Below, one piece after another: positions 46,728 to 55,768 of a DNA stretch of 64,000 nt (position 1 is the stretch's first letter; every line of letters begins with the position of its first letter). A program made the translations under genes and the position numbers. A model generated the notes under the pieces. It was not told the origin of the DNA and searched no databases. It saw only the letters and a list, made by a program, of their open reading frames with translations. Location: NCBI GenBank assembly GCA_030442055.1, contig JAUJEB010000011.1, positions 1-64,000 on the forward strand. The letters run 5' to 3'. This DNA is from Agaribacillus aureus. Lineage in GTDB: Bacteria; Bacteroidota; Bacteroidia; Cytophagales; Cyclobacteriaceae.

Positions 46728-47675
46728 TCATTCTCTTCGTTTCCCCTTCCAATAACGCATGACATCAGTAGTACCTACCATTCCTTTTTCGTCTGTAATT
46801 CCTGCAAAAATCAGTGGCATGAGGGGATCTGGTTTTACATTGGCCGCCCATGCCATAGCCCGAAAAATAATAATCCGAAATTCGGGATCATAGTAGGTAA
46901 AAGTATGATGACCGGTTGTTGTGCCAAAAACCTTTCCCTTCCCCAATTCATAAGTCCAGAACACCGGGGATTCCTCCTTCGATAATTCGTCTTTAAACAC
47001 AGGTCCTTCGCTGTCGCCCTCCGGGCCGGTACGAACTGATCCCAGCACTTTCATCAGATCCTCTTGATACAGATCCCAATAAAACTCGTCATTGATCTTC
47101 AGGTTTTCGGGAAAACCCCTAAATATTTCATGCCCATTATCAATATTTATTTCATCAAAAATGGCACCCCATTTTGAGGTCCCCTCATGCCAGGCGGCGC
47201 CAAGACATTCAGAAAGTTTTCTACCCTTTGATGCCGGTCGCATTATTGCCGTTTCATGGAGAGAGACAACACCACCGCCTTTTTCAATATAATTCCGGAA
47301 ATTTTCGAATTGCTTATTTTTCAGATCAGGTAAATGCAAATACATTACTACAAGATCAGCGTTATCAAATTGCTCCCTGTCAGGAAAATGAAAAGCCTCT
47401 TCAATAATTATATTAGACACTGTGTTCAGCAATCCAACCATCAGATTCTTCACCTTTACATAATCGTGGGCTCCCGCAATGTGATGTTTGTCATAACCAT
47501 AAACCCAAAGTATTCGAAGCTTTTTTTCCAAAGGATCATTCGACAGTGCCCCGATTATCCTTTCCAGATCGGCTTTCTTTTTTAACGGTTTGGGTTGCTG
47601 ATACAAATGCTGGCCCGTACTGTTAAGCGAACTTGCAATGAAGAGAAAAAATAGAATTGGACCTGGTATCCGCAT
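46728..47675 (-). CDS. ThuA-like domain protein, secreted
   Basis: The protein has 315 residues. Signal peptide of about 20 residues ending NSTGQ, without a lipobox, so soluble in the periplasm or secreted. ThuA/type 1 glutamine amidotransferase-like fold: ILWVYGYDKHHIAG, DLVVMYLHLPDL, IEKGGGVVSLHETAI, GTTTGHHTFTYYDPEFR. ThuA belongs to a trehalose-utilisation pair whose pathway passes through 3-keto sugars. It follows a second ThuA-like gene 85 bp upstream. The catalytic role of this family in Bacteroidota is not settled. Confidence 0.87.
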   Translation of the reverse strand: MRIPGPILFFLFIASSLNSTGQHLYQQPKPLKKKADLERIIGALSNDPLEKKLRILWVYGYDKHHIAGAHDYVKVKNLMVGLLNTVSNIIIEEAFHFPDREQFDNADLVVMYLHLPDLKNKQFENFRNYIEKGGGVVSLHETAIMRPASKGRKLSECLGAAWHEGTSKWGAIFDEINIDNGHEIFRGFPENLKINDEFYWDLYQEDLMKVLGSVRTGPEGDSEGPVFKDELSKEESPVFWTYELGKGKVFGTTTGHHTFTYYDPEFRIIIFRAMAWAANVKPDPLMPLIFAGITDEKGMVGTTDVMRYWKGKRRE

Positions 47676-47760
47676 ATTTCATACTTTAAACTTATATGGT
47701 TTCAAAACAAATATCACCTTTCATAGATTATCTTAACCGGACTCAGAATCCAGCGTATTT

Positions 47761-48903
47761 TCATCTTAAATCCGAAACCTTCAAGTTCCTTTCCAGCCAA
47801 TATGACTCCTCCAAAAATGCATATGAAGTTGGCTCGTATGTACCTACCAGATCAACATTTGCTTTTTCTGGAACCGTTAGACCCATGCACCAGAATACGC
47901 CGTTCACCAACATTCGGCGAACACCCTCTGACAGCAGATCGGTAGAAGCCCCAATGGTGGTGGCAAATACTTTTCCAGGCTTACCTCCCTGTAATTGATA
48001 GCTCTTTGTCCAGGCAACAGGCATCATTGGATCGTTGAGATTAATTTCTACTTCTTCTCCATTCTCATCGTCAGCTATCCCCATTCGAGCTACTTCATTA
48101 TCTGTAGCTCTCATGCCGAACAAAGGATCATTCTCATCGTATTCTCCTGCGCGATTGACCACTTGTCCCAGCACGACAGGCTGAGAATCACCTGGTAGTG
48201 GCAATCGCACACCATACACATCGGTAGGCCCCCAAATTTCTCCCTCGGCGATACCTTTTAGAATGGGATGATTTTCTTGCCCGGGTGCCGGAATACCTCG
48301 TGTGCTCTGGTGGCGGTGCTCCCCGTGATGTGAAATCCACTTCTCCCCTAAAATAAACCGTCCAAAGCCCCCCTTCCATTCATCGTTACCTTCATAAAAA
48401 TTGCCATAGTGTTTCCAGTTGGATTCAAAATCCGCCTCTTCAAAGCTAAATGCGTGTGTAGCAGTTCTAATACCTAATATTGGTTTGCCGCTTTTCAAAT
48501 AATCATCTATATATTGCATTTGTTCATCCGGTAAGGCGCGAAACCGGGTGAAAATGATCATCATGTCAGCGGTTTTGAGGCTTTCTAAACCTGGGATATT
48601 GTTCAGGTGGTTTGGATTGATGACTCCCGGTTTAGCAGGATCCTGGGCAAAAAGCACTGTACATTTGAAGCCTTGCCGAATAGAAAGTATTTTTGCCAGC
48701 TGAGGAAGGGCTTCTTCCGAGCGATATTCCTCATCGCCTGAGATCAATACTATATGGGGCATGTCTCCCTTCCCCTGAAAGGTGAGCCATTGGTTTGTAA
48801 CATCTGCTTCAGAAGCCTCCGCTTGCGTAACGTCAGTATTGGTTTTATCACCGCCGCAACTAAAAAACAAGGTACAAATAAGAGGGAAATAGACCGTTTT
48901 CAT
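47761..48903 (-). CDS. ThuA-like domain lipoprotein
   Basis: The protein has 380 residues. SPII signal with lipobox FFSC (Cys16). ThuA-like fold: HIVLISGDEEYRSEEALP, TADMMIIFTRFRALP, LKSGKPILGIRTATHAF, NHPILKGIAEGEIWG, VFATTIGASTD. A charged insert (ADDENGEEVEINL) lies before the last strands. This is the longer variant found next to planctomycete-type cytochrome genes. It starts 30 bp after the cytochrome/DUF6797 stop, in the same transcription unit. Confidence 0.85.
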   Translation of the reverse strand: MKTVYFPLICTLFFSCGGDKTNTDVTQAEASEADVTNQWLTFQGKGDMPHIVLISGDEEYRSEEALPQLAKILSIRQGFKCTVLFAQDPAKPGVINPNHLNNIPGLESLKTADMMIIFTRFRALPDEQMQYIDDYLKSGKPILGIRTATHAFSFEEADFESNWKHYGNFYEGNDEWKGGFGRFILGEKWISHHGEHRHQSTRGIPAPGQENHPILKGIAEGEIWGPTDVYGVRLPLPGDSQPVVLGQVVNRAGEYDENDPLFGMRATDNEVARMGIADDENGEEVEINLNDPMMPVAWTKSYQLQGGKPGKVFATTIGASTDLLSEGVRRMLVNGVFWCMGLTVPEKANVDLVGTYEPTSYAFLEESYWLERNLKVSDLR

Positions 48904-48933
48904 AGAATTTAGAAATTGTAAGTTGATTAAATA

Positions 48934-51696
48934 TTACATATTTGGGGAAGGATCTTCGCCCAGGTTATGAATGGTATTTTGAATTACACCCTTTACTTCT
49001 TTACCATTTTTATCCTTTATGCTATAGGCAATTTCCATTTGCCAAACAGGTTTAATACCCGGAATACTGATCAAAATAGTCTGTTCATCCGCGGCTAATT
49101 TTACGGAGGAAATAGTTAATGGCATTTCATTATAATGGTCAGAGCCATATTCTCTTGAACGCTTCAGATCCCACGTCTTTACGGCAAAATTTGATACCTC
49201 CCCAACTGACTTTCGATCCAATTTATCGGAAAACCTGATCCGAATTCCCGATTGGATAGCATTAAGTTCTACAGGTGCATGCACAGGTTTTCCGCTATAT
49301 TTTATTCTATACAGGGCTCCGGCCTGATACATTTGTTGCGTTCCCCAGGCAGACATTCCACACGCGTATAATTGCCCGTCGGCAGGATTGAATCGGCCTC
49401 TCATTACCCCTGTTTGGAAAGCCGGGATAGGCAGTTGGAAAACACCACCCTGCATTTGGGCATTCACGCTTTCATGAGGCACAAGTAAAACCGTTCCATA
49501 TCCATAAGACAGGTCAAGCAAACTTCCGTTCAATGGTCCCCATTCATCCGAGTTAACCCAAACAAGTTCGGAAGGCGATCGATCAAGTTCAGCATCTACC
49601 CAGGCCAATGGCTGCACCATGCCTTGATCCGAACTGTCTTTCGGCGGGTTGTGGGCAAACATATTTCCGTAAAATCCTTTTTGGTCAATCCAGTTTATCC
49701 GGTTCATAGGATTCCAGTGACCTTCCTGATCTGTAACAATAAAACTTCCGTCGGGGTTGATACAAACACCATTTGAAGCCCTCAATCCAGTCGCCATGAT
49801 CTCTGACGTTGACCCATCTTTACTGACTTTTATAAGTGTACCGTGCTGCGGTACCAGCCCTTCCCGGGCATGCCTGGCACCTTTAGCGTAATAAAAGTTT
49901 CCTTCTTTATCAGTTTGTAACCCCATGGCAAACTCATGAAAATGATCCGTCACCTGATGATCATTGTTAAAACTTTCATAAAAATCCGTTTCGCCGTCAC
50001 CATTCAAATCATTCAGACGAACCAATTGATCCCGGCAAGTCACATAAATTCGTTCATCAACTACTTTAACTCCCAGCGGTTGAAATAACCCTGATGCAAT
50101 TCGTCTCCAGGAAAGTTCTCCTTTGCCGTCTGTCAGTCCTTCTATAATCCAGACATCACCTTCCGTACAACATACCACGGCCTTATTCTTATCCGCAAAA
50201 AAGTCAATTCCGCTCATTCTTAGACGGCTATTCCATTTATTGGTGGTGGGTGAGGTAAGAAAGTCCACTTCGAAGGGCCCTCCAGTCTTACCGGGATTGA
50301 TACTTGTCGTTAAGACTTCGGGATAGTGGGGTAATCCACCGGAAGTATATTGGATTAATGGGATGGGTTTCGCGGAATTTTGGGAATATTCCTCCAAACC
50401 ATCCGGAGATTCTGCAATTAGAAGCTTCAGTATACGTTCTCCCGTTCCGGAAATTAATAAAAATGTTTGTCCTTTTTCCTTTATAAGCCTGGCCCCCTCC
50501 CCTTTCAATACCACACCTGCATGGTTTGATGCCACATGCATTTTCAGTTTTCCCGAAGCATTGGTTATATGAAGGTTACGGGTATAAACAGGCCTGCTGT
50601 TATATTCTACATCCAACAATTCTAAGATATCAGCTTCCCCTACGTGATATGAAATAATCACTTTTTGTTCATGATGGTAGATCCCTTTGAACCGTGCCCA
50701 GTTGTGCGGCAGCGGCCCGAATTTCCGCCCATCCCTGGCGGTAAAACGGGGATCATCAAACGAACCGGTTGCCGGATCAGCCCATCCGGGAGCAACCGGA
50801 TTGCTGAAATGTAAATCCCCGATAGTTCGCGGAGAGATATTATGACGGCCATTGAAAAGTATGCCATCCCAATCAATAAACCCTTCACCTGACCAGCCAC
50901 CGGCTACTCGTAACAGATCGTGATCAAAAATCATCCAGGATTTTCCTGCCGACACACCACCCTTACCTTCATCAAGTCTTACTGCTATCCCTTTGTAGGC
51001 AAAGTTGGCATAAGAAAAGTCTTCGTCTTTTAACGGTGCCTCCCCATCAGACATGTTACGCAACGGTGTATTTTTACCTGCCAATTCGTAGGTATTAATC
51101 AGGAAATCACCATAGTCCATTTCCGCCCAGGGGCGCTTTTCTACAGGTTCCGGCCCTTCGGATTCACCTTGCGGAAGCTTCTCCAGATAGTCATCATTTA
51201 CCGCAAAATATTGATCCGGGTTTTCCTCTCTAATAAAATTTTCTCTTATAAAATGAATTACGTCATATTTTTCCAGAGGTACCAACTGCAATTGTGGAGG
51301 CATGGTACCGTATCCCCTGGTTAGCACCTGATACATTGAAAAAGGATCATTTTTTACCTTAAACTCATCTCTCCAAAACTTGTGGGCTGTTGGTAAAGAA
51401 CCATCATGCTCAGGATTACCATGACAATTATAACAGACCGAAGTGTAAATTTCCATGCCGCGTTCAAAGGCATCTTCATCCAATTCCTCTATTAATCCGG
51501 CATGGTCGATGTTGGTTTCATAGTCCGGTAATTGCTCATTGGAAAGTGTAAAAGTTATATCCGAATCAGGATTTTTATTGGATTGACATCCGGCTGTCAT
51601 GCATAATGCAAACAGCATTATTCCAGATAGTATTGCCCCTGACCTGTGGAAAAACGAATTAAAAGACTGTATCAATTTCATGTGTTTACGCTTCAT
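48934..51696 (-). CDS. cytochrome c - DUF6797 - beta-propeller lipoprotein
   Basis: The protein has 920 residues (a second in-frame ATG at 51681 would shorten it by 5). Lipobox MTAGC (Cys37). N-terminal cytochrome c domain with CYNCH (Cys88, Cys91, His92) and a distal MPPQLQ methionine, then a DUF6797-like region (about 150-400) and a six-bladed, PQQ/sorbosone-dehydrogenase-like propeller (about 490-800: GDVWIIEGL, QPLGVKVV, GLRASNGVCINPDGSF). Such proteins probably pass electrons from a sugar oxidation to the respiratory chain. In the minus unit it lies between the LamG protein and the ThuA pair. Confidence 0.87.
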   Translation of the reverse strand: MKRKHMKLIQSFNSFFHRSGAILSGIMLFALCMTAGCQSNKNPDSDITFTLSNEQLPDYETNIDHAGLIEELDEDAFERGMEIYTSVCYNCHGNPEHDGSLPTAHKFWRDEFKVKNDPFSMYQVLTRGYGTMPPQLQLVPLEKYDVIHFIRENFIREENPDQYFAVNDDYLEKLPQGESEGPEPVEKRPWAEMDYGDFLINTYELAGKNTPLRNMSDGEAPLKDEDFSYANFAYKGIAVRLDEGKGGVSAGKSWMIFDHDLLRVAGGWSGEGFIDWDGILFNGRHNISPRTIGDLHFSNPVAPGWADPATGSFDDPRFTARDGRKFGPLPHNWARFKGIYHHEQKVIISYHVGEADILELLDVEYNSRPVYTRNLHITNASGKLKMHVASNHAGVVLKGEGARLIKEKGQTFLLISGTGERILKLLIAESPDGLEEYSQNSAKPIPLIQYTSGGLPHYPEVLTTSINPGKTGGPFEVDFLTSPTTNKWNSRLRMSGIDFFADKNKAVVCCTEGDVWIIEGLTDGKGELSWRRIASGLFQPLGVKVVDERIYVTCRDQLVRLNDLNGDGETDFYESFNNDHQVTDHFHEFAMGLQTDKEGNFYYAKGARHAREGLVPQHGTLIKVSKDGSTSEIMATGLRASNGVCINPDGSFIVTDQEGHWNPMNRINWIDQKGFYGNMFAHNPPKDSSDQGMVQPLAWVDAELDRSPSELVWVNSDEWGPLNGSLLDLSYGYGTVLLVPHESVNAQMQGGVFQLPIPAFQTGVMRGRFNPADGQLYACGMSAWGTQQMYQAGALYRIKYSGKPVHAPVELNAIQSGIRIRFSDKLDRKSVGEVSNFAVKTWDLKRSREYGSDHYNEMPLTISSVKLAADEQTILISIPGIKPVWQMEIAYSIKDKNGKEVKGVIQNTIHNLGEDPSPNM

Positions 51697-51723
51697 CTAC
51701 TTGATTCTATTAAGATCATTTAA

Positions 51724-53871
51724 CTATTTCTGTTTTAGTGAGAATGATGTGACAGATGTTCCCTCATACTTTACCCATACAATTAAGTCGATGGAATTAA
51801 TGGAGTGCCGAAGATCATAACGCAGATCCTTCCCTCTTTCCATCTTTTCACCATTGAGACTGACATCAACCTCGTGGTCACCCCAATTTTCTACTACAAA
51901 AGCCGGGTTGATAATTGGTGAATTGTCGCTGCCTTTCAAATTGAAGTTCAATTCCGAAAGCTCCTGACTTAGCTCGATAGTATATGCCCGCTCTTCAGGT
52001 GTGTAGACGGCCGAATGCTTCTTATCATTTAATGCTATGGCTGCGGGATTAGACCAGCTTTTGGCCAATGGGATTAAATCTCCTATTTGTTTATCTGTCA
52101 GTCCATTGAGCATCAGTTTTGTCATAGACCTGTCAGTCTCGGCATAGGCATCCCAAAACCAATGAGAGATGGAAGCATGCGCAGCCCTGTCTGAGAACTG
52201 AGCGTATCTTCCATCTGTGGGTCGGGGAGCAACGGGCCAATGGTTCCACCATGGGAAAACGCTTATGTCCCTTCTGATCTCGCCATCGTATGTATCAATC
52301 CTTGGATTATCCTGTGGCCTGATGACAGAAAAAGGGCGGTATTTGGATTTAGTATTAATAATCTGTATCGCAGGATTCTTTGGCGAGGGAGGGAAATGGG
52401 GCGGTATCTCCTGCTCCCAGGAATACGTCTCTTTTTCACCTTTTATATTGGCCAGGGTCAGCGCTTTATATTCAAGTATGTCTTCCGGAGACTGTCCGGG
52501 GCCCAAAACCATGATACTTTCCTGCCATTCATGCTCGGCGCGCGGTGCATTGCTCAATAATTTATCCTCCCGAACTCCCACCATATCAGGATAGATGGTA
52601 TAAGTCTCATTTGTCCAGTCTCCCCAACCCGTTTCCGGATCCTGATAGGCAAATCCCCCAACAACGTCCACGAGACCATATCGCCATTGCACCACTACGC
52701 GGGCTTCATTGCTTTCCACAATTTTTACGGTGGAGTAATTTGCCTTCTTATCTGACATCGGCTCACAACTGCCATGATCATTCCAACTCTCGTTGAAAGC
52801 GTTATTGAACCAGATGTCATTTTCTGTAACCCAGTTAGGTATGTAACTTGTACCATGCCAAAAGACAAACTTGCAGTCGGCTTCATCAAACTGCACTACT
52901 AAATCCGCATTTTTATCAATGGCCCACGGGGCATCCCAGGCTTCATAATATTTCAACGTAGTATTTACCGCCCTGAATACTTTGGGGGACTTGGGGCCAG
53001 ACGGTAGTTTCCGGACCGGCAATCCGGGCTTTTCCAATACGCCGGCACTTTTGTAAATGGATGAGATTGATTTTCCGCTCAAGGCTGAATTGTGAATTTT
53101 TAGCTCATCCAGGATGCCATCTATATAGGTAAAGGACGTTTCGGTACCCTCCGGACGAATAGTGCCGTAGGGCCTTTTTTTAGATCTGCTTTTACCAATC
53201 AACATGGAGGTTTCTTCGGGATCAGCCGGACTGAATATCTCTTTTAATTTAATATTATCTATTAGTTGTCCATTTATATAAACCGATAATCCGCTTTCGG
53301 CTGCGTAGGAACCGGCCACATGCGTCCATGTGTTAAGTGGAATTTCGTCAGAAGACATGGCAATTTCGTATTTCCCCCTGGTGGCGACTTTCAAAAGTAG
53401 CCTTCCCAGCCCATCTATTTCCAGACTATACCCGTTAAAATATCCGTCGCCTTCATCCCGGCGATGATCCAATATAGGCGCTTCATTTTTGGGATAGGCG
53501 CCCAATGCTACCCATGCCTCTATTGTAAAGCCGTTTTCAATTACAGGAATATCATCTTCAAAAACCTCTATGTGGGCGGTATATCCGTCCAGGAGCACTG
53601 CATTGCCTTTTACGCCTTTGACTTTCTTGTAGTACTTCCCTTTTAACTCGAATTCGGTATTTTTCACTGATTCTTTCACGTAAGCAAAAACTTCCTGGGG
53701 CACATAAGTCTCTCCCCTAACCAATTCAGCATTCTTCCGCTCTTGCCGAATGTCCTCAAATTCGAAATAGGTTACCGGACTTTTTTGAGCTAATGAGATT
53801 CCGCTGAAGCATAGGCTTGCTCCAAGCAAGAGCACATAAACTCCTATATTGTTTAATCCTTTAATTTTCAT
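51724..53871 (-). CDS. LamG-domain secreted protein with large uncharacterised C-terminal region
   Basis: The protein has 715 residues; signal peptide ending SLAQ. A concanavalin-like LamG domain covers about 105-285 (FTIEAWVALGAYP, WTHVAGSYAAESGLSVYINGQL, ELKIHNSALS). The remaining 420 residues are rich in Trp and Tyr (WFNNAFNESWNDHGSCEPM, ETGWGDWTNETYTIYPDMVG, SVFPWWNHWPVAPRPTDGRY, SISHWFWDAYAETD) and match no enzyme family I can name. The location directly after SusCD and before the heme and DUF1080 genes suggests the secreted or surface enzyme or glycan-binding component that first meets the polysaccharide. Confidence 0.82.
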   Translation of the reverse strand: MKIKGLNNIGVYVLLLGASLCFSGISLAQKSPVTYFEFEDIRQERKNAELVRGETYVPQEVFAYVKESVKNTEFELKGKYYKKVKGVKGNAVLLDGYTAHIEVFEDDIPVIENGFTIEAWVALGAYPKNEAPILDHRRDEGDGYFNGYSLEIDGLGRLLLKVATRGKYEIAMSSDEIPLNTWTHVAGSYAAESGLSVYINGQLIDNIKLKEIFSPADPEETSMLIGKSRSKKRPYGTIRPEGTETSFTYIDGILDELKIHNSALSGKSISSIYKSAGVLEKPGLPVRKLPSGPKSPKVFRAVNTTLKYYEAWDAPWAIDKNADLVVQFDEADCKFVFWHGTSYIPNWVTENDIWFNNAFNESWNDHGSCEPMSDKKANYSTVKIVESNEARVVVQWRYGLVDVVGGFAYQDPETGWGDWTNETYTIYPDMVGVREDKLLSNAPRAEHEWQESIMVLGPGQSPEDILEYKALTLANIKGEKETYSWEQEIPPHFPPSPKNPAIQIINTKSKYRPFSVIRPQDNPRIDTYDGEIRRDISVFPWWNHWPVAPRPTDGRYAQFSDRAAHASISHWFWDAYAETDRSMTKLMLNGLTDKQIGDLIPLAKSWSNPAAIALNDKKHSAVYTPEERAYTIELSQELSELNFNLKGSDNSPIINPAFVVENWGDHEVDVSLNGEKMERGKDLRYDLRHSINSIDLIVWVKYEGTSVTSFSLKQK

Positions 53872-54180
53872 TGTCGGTTAGTTTTTGATCAAAAATATTT
53901 TGCCCGGATCGAACTGGCTACCCTCTTTTCTGAATATGTCGTGGAACCAAGCATCAGGTTCCGATTGATAGGCTGAATCCATTATATAAATCTTATTTGT
54001 TTTTCCACAGACCTGTCCCCAGTTTATTGCTCCTATATTTTTCTTCCTGAATATGGGAAAGTGACCTTAAAAAATCACAATTTCCGGTATCAGTTTTTGA
54101 CGCAATTAGCTTTTTTGTTTTACAAAGAATGCAATTCAAAATTGAATTGCATTCCCCCAAGATAACTTGAACAGGTTTAA
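53872..54180. other. intergenic region between susD and the LamG gene
   Basis: The region is 309 bp. It contains one strong hairpin 27 bases after the SusD stop (54127-54154, separate entry). Otherwise AT-rich with no gene seen. Confidence 0.55.
54127..54154 (-). promoter_or_regulatory. hairpin downstream of susD
   Basis: GAATGCAATTCA (54127-54138), four-base loop, TGAATTGCATTC (54143-54154): a perfect 12-bp stem. On the minus strand it is followed by TTTGTAAAACAAAAAAG, a poor U-tract, so it is more likely a 3'-stabilising or partial terminator that sets SusCD apart from the downstream genes. Confidence 0.55.
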
Positions 54181-55755
54181 TTACTGCCAAAGTGGATTTT
54201 GATCCAGTAATGCATTGGCGTTAACTTCCTGCAATGGAATTGGGAAGTATTTGTGTTTCTCCTCATCTATATTTGCCGCATCGTCCTGAAAACCGTGTGC
54301 ATCGAGTGCTTCTTTGAGTTTGCCCCAACGAATCAGGTCGTAGTAACGCTTCCCTTCAAAAGCAAATTCCATGATTCTTTGGTGCTCTATTTCCGCCATC
54401 AACTCATCGCCATTTGCAAAAGTCAATACGGCCAGGTTTGCCCGGTTTCTGATTTCATTCACCGCCCCCGCAGCGATTGCCAAATCACCGCCAGACATCA
54501 CCAAAGCCTCTGCATACATTAAAAGTACGTCGGAATACCGCATTATTCTCTCGTTGTTCACTGCCGCATCCGGGTTTTCGCAATCCAGGTCAACATTTAA
54601 ATATTTCCTGAACCAACCATCAAACTCGGTGGGAACTGCAGCACCATCTAATGTGAAGCTTCCTCCTGATTGACAGACCAAACCATCTCCTAATTCTTCA
54701 AACGGAACACCAAATAAAGTAAAACCTCCCTGAAAATAAATGGTGTTTAGTAATCGTGGATCCAATGCTCCATCTACAGTCGTCTCGCGAGACATCTCCT
54801 CAAAAAGCCAAGCTGAGGGTCTGAATACGATTTCACCCGCTATTCCGGGAAGACTGCCATTGAAGGCACGGGGTTGGGTGGCAGCGTAAGACCCTGCAAA
54901 AATATCGTACTGGGCTTCGTAGATCGACTCAGCATTGTTTTCGGTTGCTGCCAACAGGTTATCGACCCAATTTTCAACCAAAGCAAATTTACCCATGTCA
55001 ATGATTTCTTTGAACTCATCTGCCGCCCGGGAATAGAAGCTGTTGTCGTTCAAATAACCTGCCCGGTAAAGATACAGCTGACCCAAAAATGCCGTTGCGA
55101 CTGCTTTATTAACTCTTCCTACATCCTCTTGCTCTTCAGGCAGGCCATCTTTTGCGGCTTGAAGGTCGGCGATAGCCTGATCCCAAACCTCCTCAAAGGT
55201 GGCAGCTTTAGGATTATCAAATTGATCCCGTGTTTCTGCCGGTTCCAACACTATTGGTACCTGACCATAGGTATGCGCCAATCTAAAATATGCTGCGCCG
55301 CGAAAAAATTTTGTTTCAGCAATATACCTGGCTCTCAGTCCCTCATCATCAAAAGGAACATTATTGTCAGTCTCTATTTGTTTTAAAATAGTGTTTGCAC
55401 CAAAAATCACATTAAATGATCCGTCCCAAATGCCATCGGAAACGCCATTGACCGGTGTATTGACGAAAGTGGCATATTGGTTAAAATTGGCGAAATCGGC
55501 TGTCGTCAGTACCACATCGTCTCCTCTAAGGTTGGACGGCTCGGAAGCGCCATCCCATATGGTATTAAAACCATTACCTTCTCCGGCATATAAAGTGTTA
55601 ATCGCGAGTTGTACATCTTCGGAGGAAGACCAAAACGTTGCACTGGTGATATTGTTTGGATCCTGCACATCTAAAAAGCTATCGCTACATCCCGATACCA
55701 TTAAAATTATTAACAGTATAGTCGATGTTTTATATATTGTTTTTATAGATTTCAT
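54181..55755 (-). CDS. RagB/SusD family nutrient-binding outer-membrane lipoprotein (second SusCD pair)
   Basis: The protein has 524 residues from ATG 55753-55755 (MKSIKT), which gives lipobox VSGC (Cys23) and avoids overlap with SusC; an in-frame ATG at 55782 would overlap it. SusD hallmarks: DSFLDVQDPNNIT start, AETKFFRGAAYFRLAHTYG helix near residue 140, RIMRYSDVLLMYAEALVM, and HQRIMEFAFEGKRYYDLIRW near the end. It is the second gene of the long minus-strand unit and should bind the glycan handled by the downstream oxidative enzymes. Confidence 0.94.
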   Translation of the reverse strand: MKSIKTIYKTSTILLIILMVSGCSDSFLDVQDPNNITSATFWSSSEDVQLAINTLYAGEGNGFNTIWDGASEPSNLRGDDVVLTTADFANFNQYATFVNTPVNGVSDGIWDGSFNVIFGANTILKQIETDNNVPFDDEGLRARYIAETKFFRGAAYFRLAHTYGQVPIVLEPAETRDQFDNPKAATFEEVWDQAIADLQAAKDGLPEEQEDVGRVNKAVATAFLGQLYLYRAGYLNDNSFYSRAADEFKEIIDMGKFALVENWVDNLLAATENNAESIYEAQYDIFAGSYAATQPRAFNGSLPGIAGEIVFRPSAWLFEEMSRETTVDGALDPRLLNTIYFQGGFTLFGVPFEELGDGLVCQSGGSFTLDGAAVPTEFDGWFRKYLNVDLDCENPDAAVNNERIMRYSDVLLMYAEALVMSGGDLAIAAGAVNEIRNRANLAVLTFANGDELMAEIEHQRIMEFAFEGKRYYDLIRWGKLKEALDAHGFQDDAANIDEEKHKYFPIPLQEVNANALLDQNPLWQ

Positions 55756-55768
55756 CACGCTTAGTAGT

